Shown: one piece after another, positions 36,692-45,304 of the stretch
How the letters are laid out: every line of letters begins with the position of its first letter
How positions within the stretch are numbered: the stretch's first letter is position 1
Assembly: GCF_010500955.1 (NCBI RefSeq)
Contig: NZ_QVMJ01000008.1
Coordinates: 1-64,000 of the forward strand
Origin: Bacteroides sp. 519
GTDB lineage: Bacteria; Bacteroidota; Bacteroidia; Bacteroidales; Bacteroidaceae
DNA: 64,000 bases
Reading direction: 5' to 3'
Notes under the pieces: generated by a model
Seen by the model: only the letters and a program-made list of their open reading frames with translations
Told to the model about the DNA's origin: nothing
The model's database searches: none
Made by a program: the position numbers and the translations under genes

Positions 36692-36990
36692 AGTACTGCC
36701 TCCATTAGTGTAGGAAATCCAACTACTTTATCTTTAAATATTTTAGTGATCTCCTCATTGTATTTAATTCCTTTTTCGGTATGCCAACGGTGCAGTATTG
36801 TAGAATTCTCTACTTCCCATTGTAATGAGTAGTTGTGTCCCCCCTCGTGGTGACTCAATATGCGGCAAAGACGCGGCGATTGTAAAACCTCATCTTTGGC
36901 AACTTCGGGAATGAAACATTCTTTTAACCAGATTAAAAAGTTATCATGAACTTCGTCTTCTACATGGTAAGTGGTATTGTAAATGAGCAT
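36688..36990 (-). CDS. DUF4286 family protein
   Basis: The 100-residue protein matches DUF4286 in length and in the pattern [28 protein letters not shown] and HRWHTEKG. The ferredoxin-like fold of dimeric alpha-beta barrel proteins is likely; function unknown. Coupled to ruvC by a 4-bp ATGA overlap, an arrangement common in Bacteroidales. Confidence 0.9.
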   Translation of the reverse strand: MLIYNTTYHVEDEVHDNFLIWLKECFIPEVAKDEVLQSPRLCRILSHHEGGHNYSLQWEVENSTILHRWHTEKGIKYNEEITKIFKDKVVGFPTLMEAVL

Positions 36991-37049
36991 ATTATCTTTT
37001 TTTGAATTATTATTTCTACAAAAATAGCAATAAATTAAGAATAATGCAT

Positions 37050-37057
37050 TATATTTG
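37050..37057 (+). promoter_or_regulatory. tRNA-Ala -7 promoter box
   Basis: TATATTTG lies 18 bp upstream of the tRNA 5' end. Confidence 0.7.
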
Positions 37058-37075
37058 CATCGTCAAAAAAAGAAT

Positions 37076-37149
37076 GGGGGATTAGCTCATCTGGCTAGAG
37101 CGTTAGACTGGCAGTCTAAAGGTGATCGGTTCGAGTCCGATATTCTCCA
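37076..37149 (+). tRNA. tRNA-Ala (GGC anticodon)
   Basis: The 74-nt cloverleaf has acceptor GGGGGAT/ATTCTCC with the G3-U70 pair that identifies alanine tRNAs, a D arm with GCTC, an anticodon stem TTAGA/TCTAA with loop CTGGCAG (anticodon GGC), a T arm with GGTTCGAGTCC and discriminator A73. The 3' CCA is not encoded. Confidence 0.97.
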
Positions 37150-37160
37150 CTTAAGAAAAA

Positions 37161-37189
37161 AAAGCGTCTCATTAGAGGCGCTTTTTTTG
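37161..37189 (+). terminator. Intrinsic terminator after tRNA-Ala
   Basis: The stem AAGCGTCTC/GAGGCGCTT (one G-T) is followed by seven T residues. Confidence 0.92.
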
Positions 37190-37227
37190 TAGTGTTGTGA
37201 ATATAAAACAAGGTTATCTTTGCGGGG

Positions 37228-37776
37228 TTATATATCTTCAGTAAAATCGAATATTTCAAGAAACATTTTTCTAACCTCTTCTTTTTTTTCGTCAGTTTTT
37301 GGAAAAGAATTCTTATTAACCAAAAGATATGAACTTATCTCTGGGAATATATAATGTTCAAAATTAATATCTCCAACAAAATTCTCTACGAGTTTACAAT
37401 AAATTCTAAATCTTTTGTTGTTGTTGATTTTTTCTCTAATTTTTTGTTTAATTAAAATTGATCTTGAAGCGTTGAAAGCAAAGCATTTGTTCGGATATTC
37501 TTCTACTAGTAAAGAAATGATACTGATACATGTAACCAGCGTTTTATATGGCATAAATTCATTGGTCAACATTGAATATTTGATATCGCTACTTCTGTCT
37601 CTTGCAGCGTAATATTTTATGCATATAACATCATTCTCAAAAAACTCTGCTCTAATGATATATTTCAATCTAGTAGAAGTGAAAAATTTGTAGATGTTGC
37701 AAAAAATAAAATCGTCACCAGCAGTAGGGGACGATTTTTGTACAAAGTCTATGTGATATGGAGTACTATTAAACAT
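37228..37776 (-). CDS. Orphan protein of unknown function, second of a pair
   Basis: The 182-residue protein has no family I recognise. It is rich in Ile, Lys, Asn and Phe, has no signal or clear membrane segment, and ends with an acidic/aromatic tail (MFLEIFDFTEDI). The DNA is visibly more AT-rich than neighbouring housekeeping genes. Its ATG directly follows the TAA of the upstream small gene, with no gap, so the pair is translated together. Placed just beyond a tRNA gene and terminator, it may be a transferred islet; a toxin-antitoxin or anti-phage role is possible but unsupported. Confidence 0.65.
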   Translation of the reverse strand: MFNSTPYHIDFVQKSSPTAGDDFIFCNIYKFFTSTRLKYIIRAEFFENDVICIKYYAARDRSSDIKYSMLTNEFMPYKTLVTCISIISLLVEEYPNKCFAFNASRSILIKQKIREKINNNKRFRIYCKLVENFVGDINFEHYIFPEISSYLLVNKNSFPKTDEKKEEVRKMFLEIFDFTEDI

Positions 37777-37956
37777 TTAACGGATGTAGAATTTTCCTGT
37801 TTTAACAGATTCTTTATTAACTATTATTTTTTTTCCTTCTGTTATAATTTTAACCAATCTTACTTCCTTTGATTCTTCAATTCTTTCCCACCCAAACTTA
37901 TCAAGGTTTTTAAGTAAGTTGTTTGCTTTTACCTTTTTATTTCTAGATGTTTTCAT
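37777..37956 (-). CDS. Small basic protein, first of the orphan pair
   Basis: The 59-residue protein (MKTSRNKKVKANNLLKNLDK and onward) is lysine-rich, with a predicted helix then two strands (GWERIEESKEVRLVKI, GKKIIVNKES). The mRNA start from the -7 box at 37987 rules out the ATG at 38019 and leaves only a few bases for the one at 37974; the ATG at 37956 gives a normal leader. I do not recognise the family; a small DNA- or RNA-binding partner of the downstream protein is a guess. Confidence 0.55.
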   Translation of the reverse strand: MKTSRNKKVKANNLLKNLDKFGWERIEESKEVRLVKIITEGKKIIVNKESVKTGKFYIR

Positions 37957-37986
37957 ATTCTTTTGTATATTCATTATTATAATCAG

Positions 37987-37994
37987 CAAAGATA
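37987..37994 (-). promoter_or_regulatory. -7 promoter box of the orphan pair
   Basis: TATCTTTG on the minus strand lies 30 bp upstream of the chosen ATG. Confidence 0.6.
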
Positions 37995-38019
37995 CAAATA
38001 ATTTTAATCCAAACAACAA

Positions 38020-38369
38020 TATCAGTATCGTTAACTACAGCGTTAACAAAACCATTATCTGTAACATCAATAAGAACAGTAAACGCGTTATCTTCGTTAG
38101 TTATAAAATTACGCAGAAGAAAAAAAGAATAAAAATAAATACTTTTTTATCACTTTGTGTGAACAAAAAACAATCCTATCTGTTATTAGTATAGTTTTTC
38201 ACTGTATTAGATATAAGATTAATTGGATAGGGTTGTACTCGCTTGTGATAAGTTAGGTACATCAATAACAGAAGCGTCTGTTAACGATAAATGAATAGCA
38301 TCGGTTCCATTAAGAGCCGATGTTTTTCTTTTTTATGCGAAACTACTGGGATGTTTTAAAAAAAAATAG
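38020..38369. pseudogene. Gene-free AT-rich stretch with degenerate coding remnants
   Basis: No intact gene is visible. Read on the minus strand, 38029-38105 gives FTVLIDVTDNGFVNAVVNDT, and 38232-38323 gives SALNGTDAIHLSLTDASVID then a stop near 38230. The two share an (S/T)V(L)IDV core and DNA words ACATCAATAA and GTTAAC. They look like decayed fragments of one repeat-containing gene. A + strand terminator (38299-38333) lies inside. Assignment is tentative. Confidence 0.3.
38299..38333 (+). terminator. Orphan intrinsic terminator
   Basis: The stem CATCGG/CCGATG, extended by three more pairs, is followed by T-rich sequence. No complete + strand gene precedes it, which supports loss of a gene here. 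Confidence 0.65.
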
Positions 38370-38377
38370 TACGTTTG
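38370..38377 (+). promoter_or_regulatory. -7 promoter box of the DUF2461 gene
   Basis: TACGTTTG lies 28 bp upstream of the ATG at 38406. Confidence 0.6.
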
Positions 38378-38405
38378 TACGTTAAAAACAGAAAAAGAAA
38401 TTTTA

Positions 38406-39074
38406 ATGAATGTAGCTGTTATCTTTCACTTTCTGAAAGAACTTGCCGCAAATAATAATCGCGAATGGTTCAATGAAAATAGAGACAAATACGAATTAGC
38501 CCGTCTCGAATTCGAAAAGCTTCTCTCTACTGTTATCACAAGAATTGCAATGTTTGATGAAAGCATTCAAAGTGTTCAGGTAAAAGACTGTACATACAGA
38601 ATTTACAGGGATACACGGTTCTCGCTTGATAAAACTCCTTATAAAACCCACTTTGGTGGTTATATCAATGCAAAAGGCAAAAAATCCAATCATTGTGGAT
38701 ATTATATTCATATACAACCTGGTAATTGCTTGTTGGCCGGTGGAAGCATTTGTCCTCCTCCCAAATTACTGAAAGAGTTGCGCCAGGCGGTATACGATAA
38801 TATAGACGAATATATTGCTATTGTAGAAGATCCTGAATTTAAAAAATACTTTCCTGTTATAGGAGATGATTTTCTGAAAACAGCACCTAAAGGCTTTCCT
38901 AAAGATTTTAAATACATCGATTATCTTAAATGTAAAGAGTACACCTGCTCATACAAAGTGCCCGATGAATTCTTTACTTCACCCGATTTTCTGGATAAAA
39001 CAGAAGATGCATATAAGCAATTGAAAAGATTTGGTGACTTTGTCAATTTTACAATTGATGAATTCGAAGAATAA
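38406..39074 (+). CDS. DUF2461 family protein
   Basis: The 222-residue protein matches DUF2461 (TIGR02453): FLKELAANNNREWFNENRDK at the start, YRIYRDTRFSLDKTPYKTHFG, and GYYIHIQPGNCLLAGG. Function is unknown; the conserved Arg and Asp residues suggest a ligand or metal site. It starts a probable three-gene run with the YhcH gene and glgB, separated by 26 and 23 bp. Confidence 0.93.
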   Translation: MNVAVIFHFLKELAANNNREWFNENRDKYELARLEFEKLLSTVITRIAMFDESIQSVQVKDCTYRIYRDTRFSLDKTPYKTHFGGYINAKGKKSNHCGYYIHIQPGNCLLAGGSICPPPKLLKELRQAVYDNIDEYIAIVEDPEFKKYFPVIGDDFLKTAPKGFPKDFKYIDYLKCKEYTCSYKVPDEFFTSPDFLDKTEDAYKQLKRFGDFVNFTIDEFEE

Positions 39075-39100
39075 GTAACAATCATTTAAATCATATAATC

Positions 39101-39547
39101 ATGATAGTTGACAGACTGGAGAATCTGGAAAAGTATGCCGTTCTCAACTCATTGTTTCCAAAGTTCATTGAATTTCTGGCAAAAACTGATTTAAACACGC
39201 TTGAGCCAGGTAAGATTGTATTAGTGCCTGATGAGCTTATAGTGAATATTGCTCAGGCTGGACCAAAAACAAAAGAGGAAGCCAAACTGGAAACTCACAA
39301 TGTGTTTATTGATATTCAAATACCTTTGTCGGGAGAAGAAGTTATGGGTTATACCCCTGGAAAAGACTGTTTACCTGCTGATGCTCCTTATGACAAGGAT
39401 AAGGATATCACTTTCTTCGAAGGTTTAGCAGATACCTATCTAACAATTAAACCGGGAATGTTTGCCATCTTTTTCCCACAGGACGGTCATGCACCGGCAA
39501 TAAGCCCTGCTGGAGTAAAGAAAGTAATAGTTAAAGTGAAATCGTAA
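39101..39547 (+). CDS. YhcH/YjgK/YiaL family protein
   Basis: The 148-residue cupin-like protein has the family pattern: ETHNVFIDIQIPLSGEE, then FFEGLADTYLTIKPGMFAIF and FPQDGHAPAISP with the metal-type His. E. coli NanQ (YhcH) is a sialic-acid anomerase and EbgC acts on sugars, so a carbohydrate mutarotase or isomerase role is plausible. Neighbouring glgB suggests a link to sugar metabolism. Confidence 0.92.
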   Translation: MIVDRLENLEKYAVLNSLFPKFIEFLAKTDLNTLEPGKIVLVPDELIVNIAQAGPKTKEEAKLETHNVFIDIQIPLSGEEVMGYTPGKDCLPADAPYDKDKDITFFEGLADTYLTIKPGMFAIFFPQDGHAPAISPAGVKKVIVKVKS

Positions 39548-39570
39548 AAACAAGCAGATATACTTCGTGT

Positions 39571-41583
39571 ATGGAAAAAACTTTGAAGTTAATAAAAAAT
39601 GATCCATGGCTTGAACCCTATGAAGATGCTATTGTAGGTCGCTATGAGTATGCCTTGAAGAAGAAAGCCGAACTAACCAATGATGGAAAGGAAACTCTTG
39701 CAGAGTTTGCTTCCGGTCATCTTTATTTCGGATTACACCGCACAGCTTCTGGATGGGTATTCAGAGAATGGGCTCCCAATGCAACCAAAATTTATATGGT
39801 TGGCACATTTAATAACTGGGAAGAAAAAGAAGAATTTGCTCTTACCCGGTTAGACTATGGTAACTGGGAAATCAACCTGGCCGATGAAGATTTGAAACAT
39901 GGCGATCTTTATAAGCTAATTATTCATTGGAACGGAGGCCGTGGCGAACGTATACCAGCATGGGCAACCCGTGTAGTACAGGACGATAATACTAAAATCT
40001 TCAATGCTCAGGTATGGGCACCAGAGAAACCTTATATAATTAAACAAAATAAATTCAAGCCAAACACAGATCCTCTTTTAATTTATGAGTGCCATATTGG
40101 TATGGCCCAACAGGAGGAGAAGGTAGGTACATACAATGAATTCCGTGAGAAAATCCTTCCCCGTATTGTGAAAGAAGGATATAACTGTATACAAATCATG
40201 GCCATTCAAGAACATCCGTACTATGGAAGTTTTGGTTATCATGTATCCAGTTTCTTTGCTCCAAGTTCTCGCTTTGGTACACCGGATGAATTAAAAGAAT
40301 TAATCGATACTGCCCACGCATTGGGAATAACGGTAATTATGGATATCGTTCATTCGCATGCAGTAAAGAACGAGGTAGAAGGTCTTGGAAACTTTGCGGG
40401 CGATCCAAATCAATATTTCTACTCAGGTTCCCGTCATGAACATCCGGCATGGGATTCACTCTTATTCGATTATGGAAAGAACGAAGTAATTCACTTCTTG
40501 TTATCCAATTGTAAATACTGGATAGAAGAATTTAACTTTGATGGATTCCGTTTCGATGGAGTAACCTCTATGTTATATTATAGTCATGGGTTGGGCGAGG
40601 CATTTGTTAACTACGCCGATTATTACAATGGACATCAGGATGGTAATGCAATATGTTATCTTACCTTGGCTAATGATGTAATACATCAGGTTAAGCCCAA
40701 TGCAATAACCATTGCCGAAGAAGTTTCCGGTATGCCGGGATTAGCAGCCAAGATAGAAGATGGTGGCTACGGTTTTGATTACCGCATGGCTATGAACATT
40801 CCGGATTACTGGATTAAAACAATCAAGGAAAAGATTGACGAAGACTGGAAACCATCGAGCATGTTCTGGGAAGTAACCAATCGCCGGACCGATGAAAAAA
40901 CAATATCGTATGCCGAAAGCCATGATCAGGCGTTGGTAGGAGATAAGACTATTATTTTCCGCTTAATTGATGCCGACATGTACTGGCACATGCAAAAAGG
41001 TGACGAGAATTATGTAGTACATCGTGGTATTGCTTTACATAAAATGATTCGCTTACTAACGGCATCAACAATAAACGGTGGTTACCTTAATTTTATGGGA
41101 AATGAATTCGGACATCCAGAATGGATTGATTTTCCGCGTGAAGGGAACGGATGGTCGCATAAGTATGCTCGCCGCCAATGGGATTTGGTAGATAATCAGA
41201 AACTTACTTATCATTATTTGGGTGATTTTGATGCCGAGATGCTGAAAACCATAAAGAGTGTGAATGCTATTCAGGATACTAAAGTTCAAGAAGTATGGCA
41301 CAACGATGGCGATCAGGTATTGGCTTATCAACGTGGGGATTTGGTTTTTGTATTTAACTTTAATCCAATGAAGTCTTTTGCCGATTACGGTTTCCTTGTT
41401 GCACCTGGAACTTACGAAGTTATTCTTAATACAGATAATCCGGCGTATGGTGGAAACGGACTTACAGATGATTCTGTAAAACACTTTACTATTCCCGATT
41501 CTTTGTATGCAAAGGAAAAGAAAGAATGGTTAAAGTTGTATGTCCCTGCGCGTACAGCAGTTGTTTTGCGTAAAGCAGAATAA
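39571..41583 (+). CDS. glgB: 1,4-alpha-glucan branching enzyme
   Basis: The 670-residue protein is of the eukaryote-like GH13_8 type. A CBM48 (about 60-160, FREWAPNATKIYMVGTFNNW) precedes the barrel: region I DIVHSHAV, region II GFRFDGVTSM (nucleophile Asp), region III ITIAEEVSG (acid Glu) and region IV YAESHDQ. It makes alpha-1,6 branches in glycogen. With the nearby pullulanase it suggests glycogen turnover. Confidence 0.96.
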   Translation: MEKTLKLIKNDPWLEPYEDAIVGRYEYALKKKAELTNDGKETLAEFASGHLYFGLHRTASGWVFREWAPNATKIYMVGTFNNWEEKEEFALTRLDYGNWEINLADEDLKHGDLYKLIIHWNGGRGERIPAWATRVVQDDNTKIFNAQVWAPEKPYIIKQNKFKPNTDPLLIYECHIGMAQQEEKVGTYNEFREKILPRIVKEGYNCIQIMAIQEHPYYGSFGYHVSSFFAPSSRFGTPDELKELIDTAHALGITVIMDIVHSHAVKNEVEGLGNFAGDPNQYFYSGSRHEHPAWDSLLFDYGKNEVIHFLLSNCKYWIEEFNFDGFRFDGVTSMLYYSHGLGEAFVNYADYYNGHQDGNAICYLTLANDVIHQVKPNAITIAEEVSGMPGLAAKIEDGGYGFDYRMAMNIPDYWIKTIKEKIDEDWKPSSMFWEVTNRRTDEKTISYAESHDQALVGDKTIIFRLIDADMYWHMQKGDENYVVHRGIALHKMIRLLTASTINGGYLNFMGNEFGHPEWIDFPREGNGWSHKYARRQWDLVDNQKLTYHYLGDFDAEMLKTIKSVNAIQDTKVQEVWHNDGDQVLAYQRGDLVFVFNFNPMKSFADYGFLVAPGTYEVILNTDNPAYGGNGLTDDSVKHFTIPDSLYAKEKKEWLKLYVPARTAVVLRKAE

Positions 41584-41603
41584 AGAGAATATACTAAAAC
41601 AAC

Positions 41604-41640
41604 AAAACGGGATGCTTATTACAAGGCATCCCGTTTTTTA
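41604..41640. terminator. Bidirectional terminator after glgB
   Basis: A perfect 12-bp stem (AAAACGGGATGC/GCATCCCGTTTT) is flanked by A and T runs. It serves glgB and the convergent lipoprotein gene. Confidence 0.93.
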
Positions 41641-41672
41641 ATAGAATATAAGTACTGGATTGAAAGAACCTA

Positions 41673-42491
41673 TTAATTTTGAACTTTATATTCCTTTTTA
41701 TTCTCTATTGTTTCTAAATCTTTTGTTTGCGGAGAATATTTGCCAACATAGAAGTAATACCTTCCATCATTTGGTTTGAATTTCATAAGTTCGGATGTGA
41801 ATGTATAACTATATATCGAATTCTGATCGTCTGTTATGATGTAGATATAAAAATCTTCGGTTGTTTCAATAGGCTTGTATTCACCAGTTAATGGTCGAAC
41901 CGAAGGATACTTTCTCATCATGCCACTCGGTGTTTTAATAGTAAGTAAGACAGGAGATAGATAAATATAGTCTACAAGAAGTGAATATTTGGAAGTAACC
42001 AGGTTTTCTACCCAATAGGTTAATCCATCAGCAAATAATGGGGTTCCGGGAATAAGCTCTTTGAGTAATTGTTGCTTAGAATCACCATCGCTATAAGACA
42101 TAGCTTCGTAACTAAATGAAATGTCATTAAATTCAATGTCGTTTTTAGCATCAATAATCAGGTTCTGATAATTCTTTCCAGTTAAATCCCAAGTGAATTT
42201 TGAGTTCTCATTGCTACCAAAGAAGTCATTATTAGCAAAAGGAGCAAACCATTCAATGTTGCCAACATTTTCTTTATTAAAACTATAAACAGTAACTGCT
42301 TTTAATGGCTTGAACCATTTATCGGTTGCTCCGGGTACCTGTTGAGCTTCGCCCCAAGTGTATTCTTTATAAACATAATTGGTAAGCTGATCTACATTCT
42401 GATCGTAATAATCCATTGGATCATCTCCACAAGATGATAGCCACAGGCTTGATAATATGACAACTAGTGCCAGTATTTGCTTTCTCATCAT
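41673..42491 (-). CDS. Lipoprotein of unknown function
   Basis: The 272-residue protein has a signal ending in a lipobox (LWLSSC) at about residue 19. The mature part is beta-rich (EYTWGEAQQVPG, FSYEAMSYSDG, YIYIITDDQNSIYSY). I recognise no family. The -7 box at 42513-42520 rules out the upstream ATG at 42584. A second ATG at 42488 directly follows. It lies downstream of the fucosidase gene but has its own promoter. Confidence 0.75.
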   Translation of the reverse strand: MMRKQILALVVILSSLWLSSCGDDPMDYYDQNVDQLTNYVYKEYTWGEAQQVPGATDKWFKPLKAVTVYSFNKENVGNIEWFAPFANNDFFGSNENSKFTWDLTGKNYQNLIIDAKNDIEFNDISFSYEAMSYSDGDSKQQLLKELIPGTPLFADGLTYWVENLVTSKYSLLVDYIYLSPVLLTIKTPSGMMRKYPSVRPLTGEYKPIETTEDFYIYIITDDQNSIYSYTFTSELMKFKPNDGRYYFYVGKYSPQTKDLETIENKKEYKVQN

Positions 42492-42512
42492 ATCCTTGTT
42501 TGTTTTTCGTGA

Positions 42513-42520
42513 CAAAGTTA
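42513..42520 (-). promoter_or_regulatory. -7 promoter box of the lipoprotein gene
   Basis: TAACTTTG on the minus strand lies 21 bp upstream of the ATG. Confidence 0.55.
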
Positions 42521-42561
42521 AGCAAAAAAACAACAAATCCCCATATAGGGGATTCATTGAT

Positions 42562-44352
42562 TTATAATAAAGGTCCGAATTCAATTAAATCATAAGTGTC
42601 TTTATTCATTGTTGTTTCCAGAGCCTCTATTTTAATATACTGGGCTTTAACCGGAGTATCCAGTAGAATGTCTTGTCTTACCGGATTGTTTCTGATATTG
42701 TTGAAAGGAGAATTTTCTTTAATCAGCTTCCAGTTTTTACCATCGCTACTGGTGTAAAAATTATATCTAACAATGTGATTGGCCTTGTTATTAGTAGCGG
42801 GTATGTAGTAAAATCCAGTGATATTGTTAACCTTTTCCATATTTAAAACTAGTGGACCATTAACAGATTTAGACGGTGACAAATTATCATTGGCCGAGTC
42901 TGTTAGTTCAGGAGCATTGTATATAGCTATATTGTTAAGTATAGGACAGGCTAACGATTCTTTTATATTTACTCGTATTTTCTGTGCTGTTACACTTGGA
43001 AACCGTAAAATACGTTTGTATCCTATGGTGGTTGCCTCTTTTATCAGTTCCCATTGCGATGTCTGTGCATTCCAGAATTCAACAGAAAAACTAGCAACTC
43101 GTTGTCCCAAAGGAATGTACTCTTGTATTAAGAAACGGTTAAATGTTTCTGGTTGAGGTAGCGATATTTCAATAAATGCTTGCTTAACATCATCATCGGT
43201 GGTCCAATAAGAGTCGTAATTACCATTAATTAAATTGTTTGCATTATAAGTTGAAGAGTTGCCTCTGGTATATTGTGCAGTAATAGTAGCATTGGTAATA
43301 AGATTATTGGCAAACTCTTTATCAAGAGAGTGTTTGAGTTCCATTAACCGGGTCGAATCATTAGGGTGAATCAATCCCCGGCGATCGGGTGGTACATTTA
43401 ATAGCAGATTGGAATTTCTACCTACCGAACTATAATAAATATTCATCAGGTGTTCCAGACTTTTCACTTTGTCGTTAGTGCGTGGACTGTAAAACCATCC
43501 CGGACGAATGGAAACATCTGTCTCAGCCGGAACCCAGGCTTCTCCATTTCTATTACCAGTATTTAAGGTGTCTTGCGGAGGTGCAGCATGTCCTCGTCCG
43601 AATCCTGTAACATTGAGGGTAGACCAGTTTGTTGCTCCGGCTATTCCTCTTTCATTACCCATCCATCGTGCTCCCGGACCTATATCGCTGAATATAACTG
43701 CGTGTGGTTGATTTTTGTAAACTGTTTCATGAAACAAATCCCAATCGTACTCTTGTTTCTTTCCGTTAGGACCTTCACCATTTGCACCATCGAACCATTG
43801 TTCGAATACATGTCCGTAGCCAGATAAAACTTCATTTAATGTATTAGCGAATATCTGATTATATTCCGGAGTTCCATAAGCCGGATGATTCTGATCCCAA
43901 GGTGACAGATAAACGCCGAATTTTAAACCATATTCTTTACAAGCATCCGATAATTCTCTGAGTAAATCGCCTTTACCATCTTTCCAAAGACTTTCTCTTA
44001 CAGTATGTGTACTGTAATTGCTGGGCCATAAACAGAAACCATCGTGGTGTTTAGCTGTGATAATAATTGCTTTCATGCCTGCATCCTTTGCAATGGAAGC
44101 CCATTGGCGGCAATCAAGATTGGTTGGGTTAAATACTTTAGGATCTTCTTTGCCATCTCCCCATTCTACATTGGTAAATGTGTTTGGGCCGAAGTGTATA
44201 AACATGTAATATTCCATTTTCTGCCATTCCAGTTGATGTTCGCTAGGTATAGCACCGTATGGGGCAGGAGGGGAGGTTGGCTGATTGCATGATGTAAAAA
44301 AACTGCCGGCAATAATACCCGGAGCGAGTAAGCTAAAAAAAAGTTTTCTCAT
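42562..44352 (-). CDS. GH29 alpha-L-fucosidase with discoidin-like domain, lipoprotein
   Basis: The 596-residue protein has a lipobox (SFFTSC) at about residue 22 and a GH29 barrel (about 40-330, with YMFIHFGPNTF, ITAKHHDGFCLWPS and the nucleophile in FEQWFDGANGEG). F5/8-type C (discoidin) domains follow (about 345-480 and beyond). The pattern is closer to GH29 enzymes active on terminal, often alpha-1,3/4-linked, fucose. The lipid anchor places it at the outer membrane or in the periplasm. No SusCD pair is adjacent. Confidence 0.9.
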   Translation of the reverse strand: MRKLFFSLLAPGIIAGSFFTSCNQPTSPPAPYGAIPSEHQLEWQKMEYYMFIHFGPNTFTNVEWGDGKEDPKVFNPTNLDCRQWASIAKDAGMKAIIITAKHHDGFCLWPSNYSTHTVRESLWKDGKGDLLRELSDACKEYGLKFGVYLSPWDQNHPAYGTPEYNQIFANTLNEVLSGYGHVFEQWFDGANGEGPNGKKQEYDWDLFHETVYKNQPHAVIFSDIGPGARWMGNERGIAGATNWSTLNVTGFGRGHAAPPQDTLNTGNRNGEAWVPAETDVSIRPGWFYSPRTNDKVKSLEHLMNIYYSSVGRNSNLLLNVPPDRRGLIHPNDSTRLMELKHSLDKEFANNLITNATITAQYTRGNSSTYNANNLINGNYDSYWTTDDDVKQAFIEISLPQPETFNRFLIQEYIPLGQRVASFSVEFWNAQTSQWELIKEATTIGYKRILRFPSVTAQKIRVNIKESLACPILNNIAIYNAPELTDSANDNLSPSKSVNGPLVLNMEKVNNITGFYYIPATNNKANHIVRYNFYTSSDGKNWKLIKENSPFNNIRNNPVRQDILLDTPVKAQYIKIEALETTMNKDTYDLIEFGPLL

Positions 44353-44380
44353 AAGATTGTTGATTTAGATGATTTAATTG

Positions 44381-44388
44381 CAAAATTA
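44381..44388 (-). promoter_or_regulatory. Fucosidase -7 promoter box
   Basis: TAATTTTG on the minus strand lies 28 bp upstream of the ATG; a second TAAATTTG lies about 10 bp farther out. Confidence 0.5.
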
Positions 44389-44464
44389 AACAAATTTAGA
44401 TGCTAGTAGACATATATGCGAAAAAAGAAGAGTTTTTTTGAATACATTTTAATAAAAATAGGTT

Positions 44465-44472
44465 TATATTTG
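44465..44472 (+). promoter_or_regulatory. Aquaporin -7 promoter box
   Basis: TATATTTG lies 43 bp upstream of the aqpZ ATG; a TTTG at 44437-44440 is a possible, over-spaced -33 element. Confidence 0.6.
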
Positions 44473-44515
44473 TTGCGGATTTAGACTAATTGACGACTAA
44501 TTAAAAAACAAAAAC

Positions 44516-45181
44516 ATGAAAAAGTACATTGCTGAGATGATCGGAACAATGGTTCTGGTCTTATTAGGGTGCGGTAGCGCCGTGTTTAATGGAGGAGTTG
44601 GTTCAACAGCTCAGGTATTAACTGTTGCATTTGGATTCGGTTTGTCGGTGGTGGCTATGGCCTATGCCATTGGTGGCGTATCCGGATGTCATATAAATCC
44701 GGCAATCACATTGGGATGCCTTCTAACCAAACGCATATCAGGAAAAGATGCAGGTATGTATATGTTGTTTCAGGTGATTGGAGCAATTATTGGTTCGGCT
44801 ATACTTTATGCGCTTGTATCGGGTTATGCACCTACTTCCACAACTACTGGTGCTAATGGTTATGGTGGTTCTACTACTACACTTACTGCATTTCTGGCAG
44901 AAGCTATTTTCACCTTTATCTTTGTGTTGGTAGTATTGGGTGTTACAGATTCTAAAAAAGGAAACTCATCTTTAGCTGGTTTGGCAATCGGTTTGTCGCT
45001 GGTGTTGATTCACATTGTTTGTATTCCTATAACAGGAACTTCAGTGAATCCTGCTCGTAGTATAGGACCAGCTATTTTCGAAGGTGCAGAAGCGTTATCA
45101 CAATTGTGGCTGTTTATTGTAGCTCCATTTGTAGGTGCTGCGTGCAGTGCGCTGGTTTGGAAATTTGTAGGAAAAGAATAA
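44516..45181 (+). CDS. aqpZ: Aquaporin Z-type water channel
   Basis: The 221-residue, six-helix MIP channel has both NPA boxes (HINPAITLG and SVNPARSIGPA). The selectivity-filter Arg follows the second NPA, and the overall pattern is AqpZ-like rather than a glycerol facilitator. It equilibrates water during osmotic shifts. Converges on the transporter gene across a GGCGCGAAAG inverted repeat. Confidence 0.95.
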   Translation: MKKYIAEMIGTMVLVLLGCGSAVFNGGVGSTAQVLTVAFGFGLSVVAMAYAIGGVSGCHINPAITLGCLLTKRISGKDAGMYMLFQVIGAIIGSAILYALVSGYAPTSTTTGANGYGGSTTTLTAFLAEAIFTFIFVLVVLGVTDSKKGNSSLAGLAIGLSLVLIHIVCIPITGTSVNPARSIGPAIFEGAEALSQLWLFIVAPFVGAACSALVWKFVGKE

Positions 45182-45297
45182 AAAGGCGCGAAGGCTTTAA
45201 AGCGTGAAGGCGCGAAAGCAAAAAAGCGCGAAAGCAAAAAGGTCAACTTCTTTACTTTCGCGCTTTCTCTTTCGCGCTTTTTTGCTTTCGCGCCTTA
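45182..45297. repeat. Iterated-word inverted repeat, GGCGCGAAAG family
   Basis: The arms consist of four CGCGAAAG-like words each and close with AAGGCGCGAA on one side and CGCGCCTT on the other. The element fills the gap between the convergent aquaporin and transporter genes. It matches 5930-6004 in vocabulary. Confidence 0.88.
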
Positions 45298-45304
45298 ATA
45301 CTAA

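Noticed and set aside
37919..38194. 91-codon + strand frame
   Set aside because: It is Asn/Lys/Ile-rich, overlaps the orphan pair's promoter and start, and has no plausible start signal.
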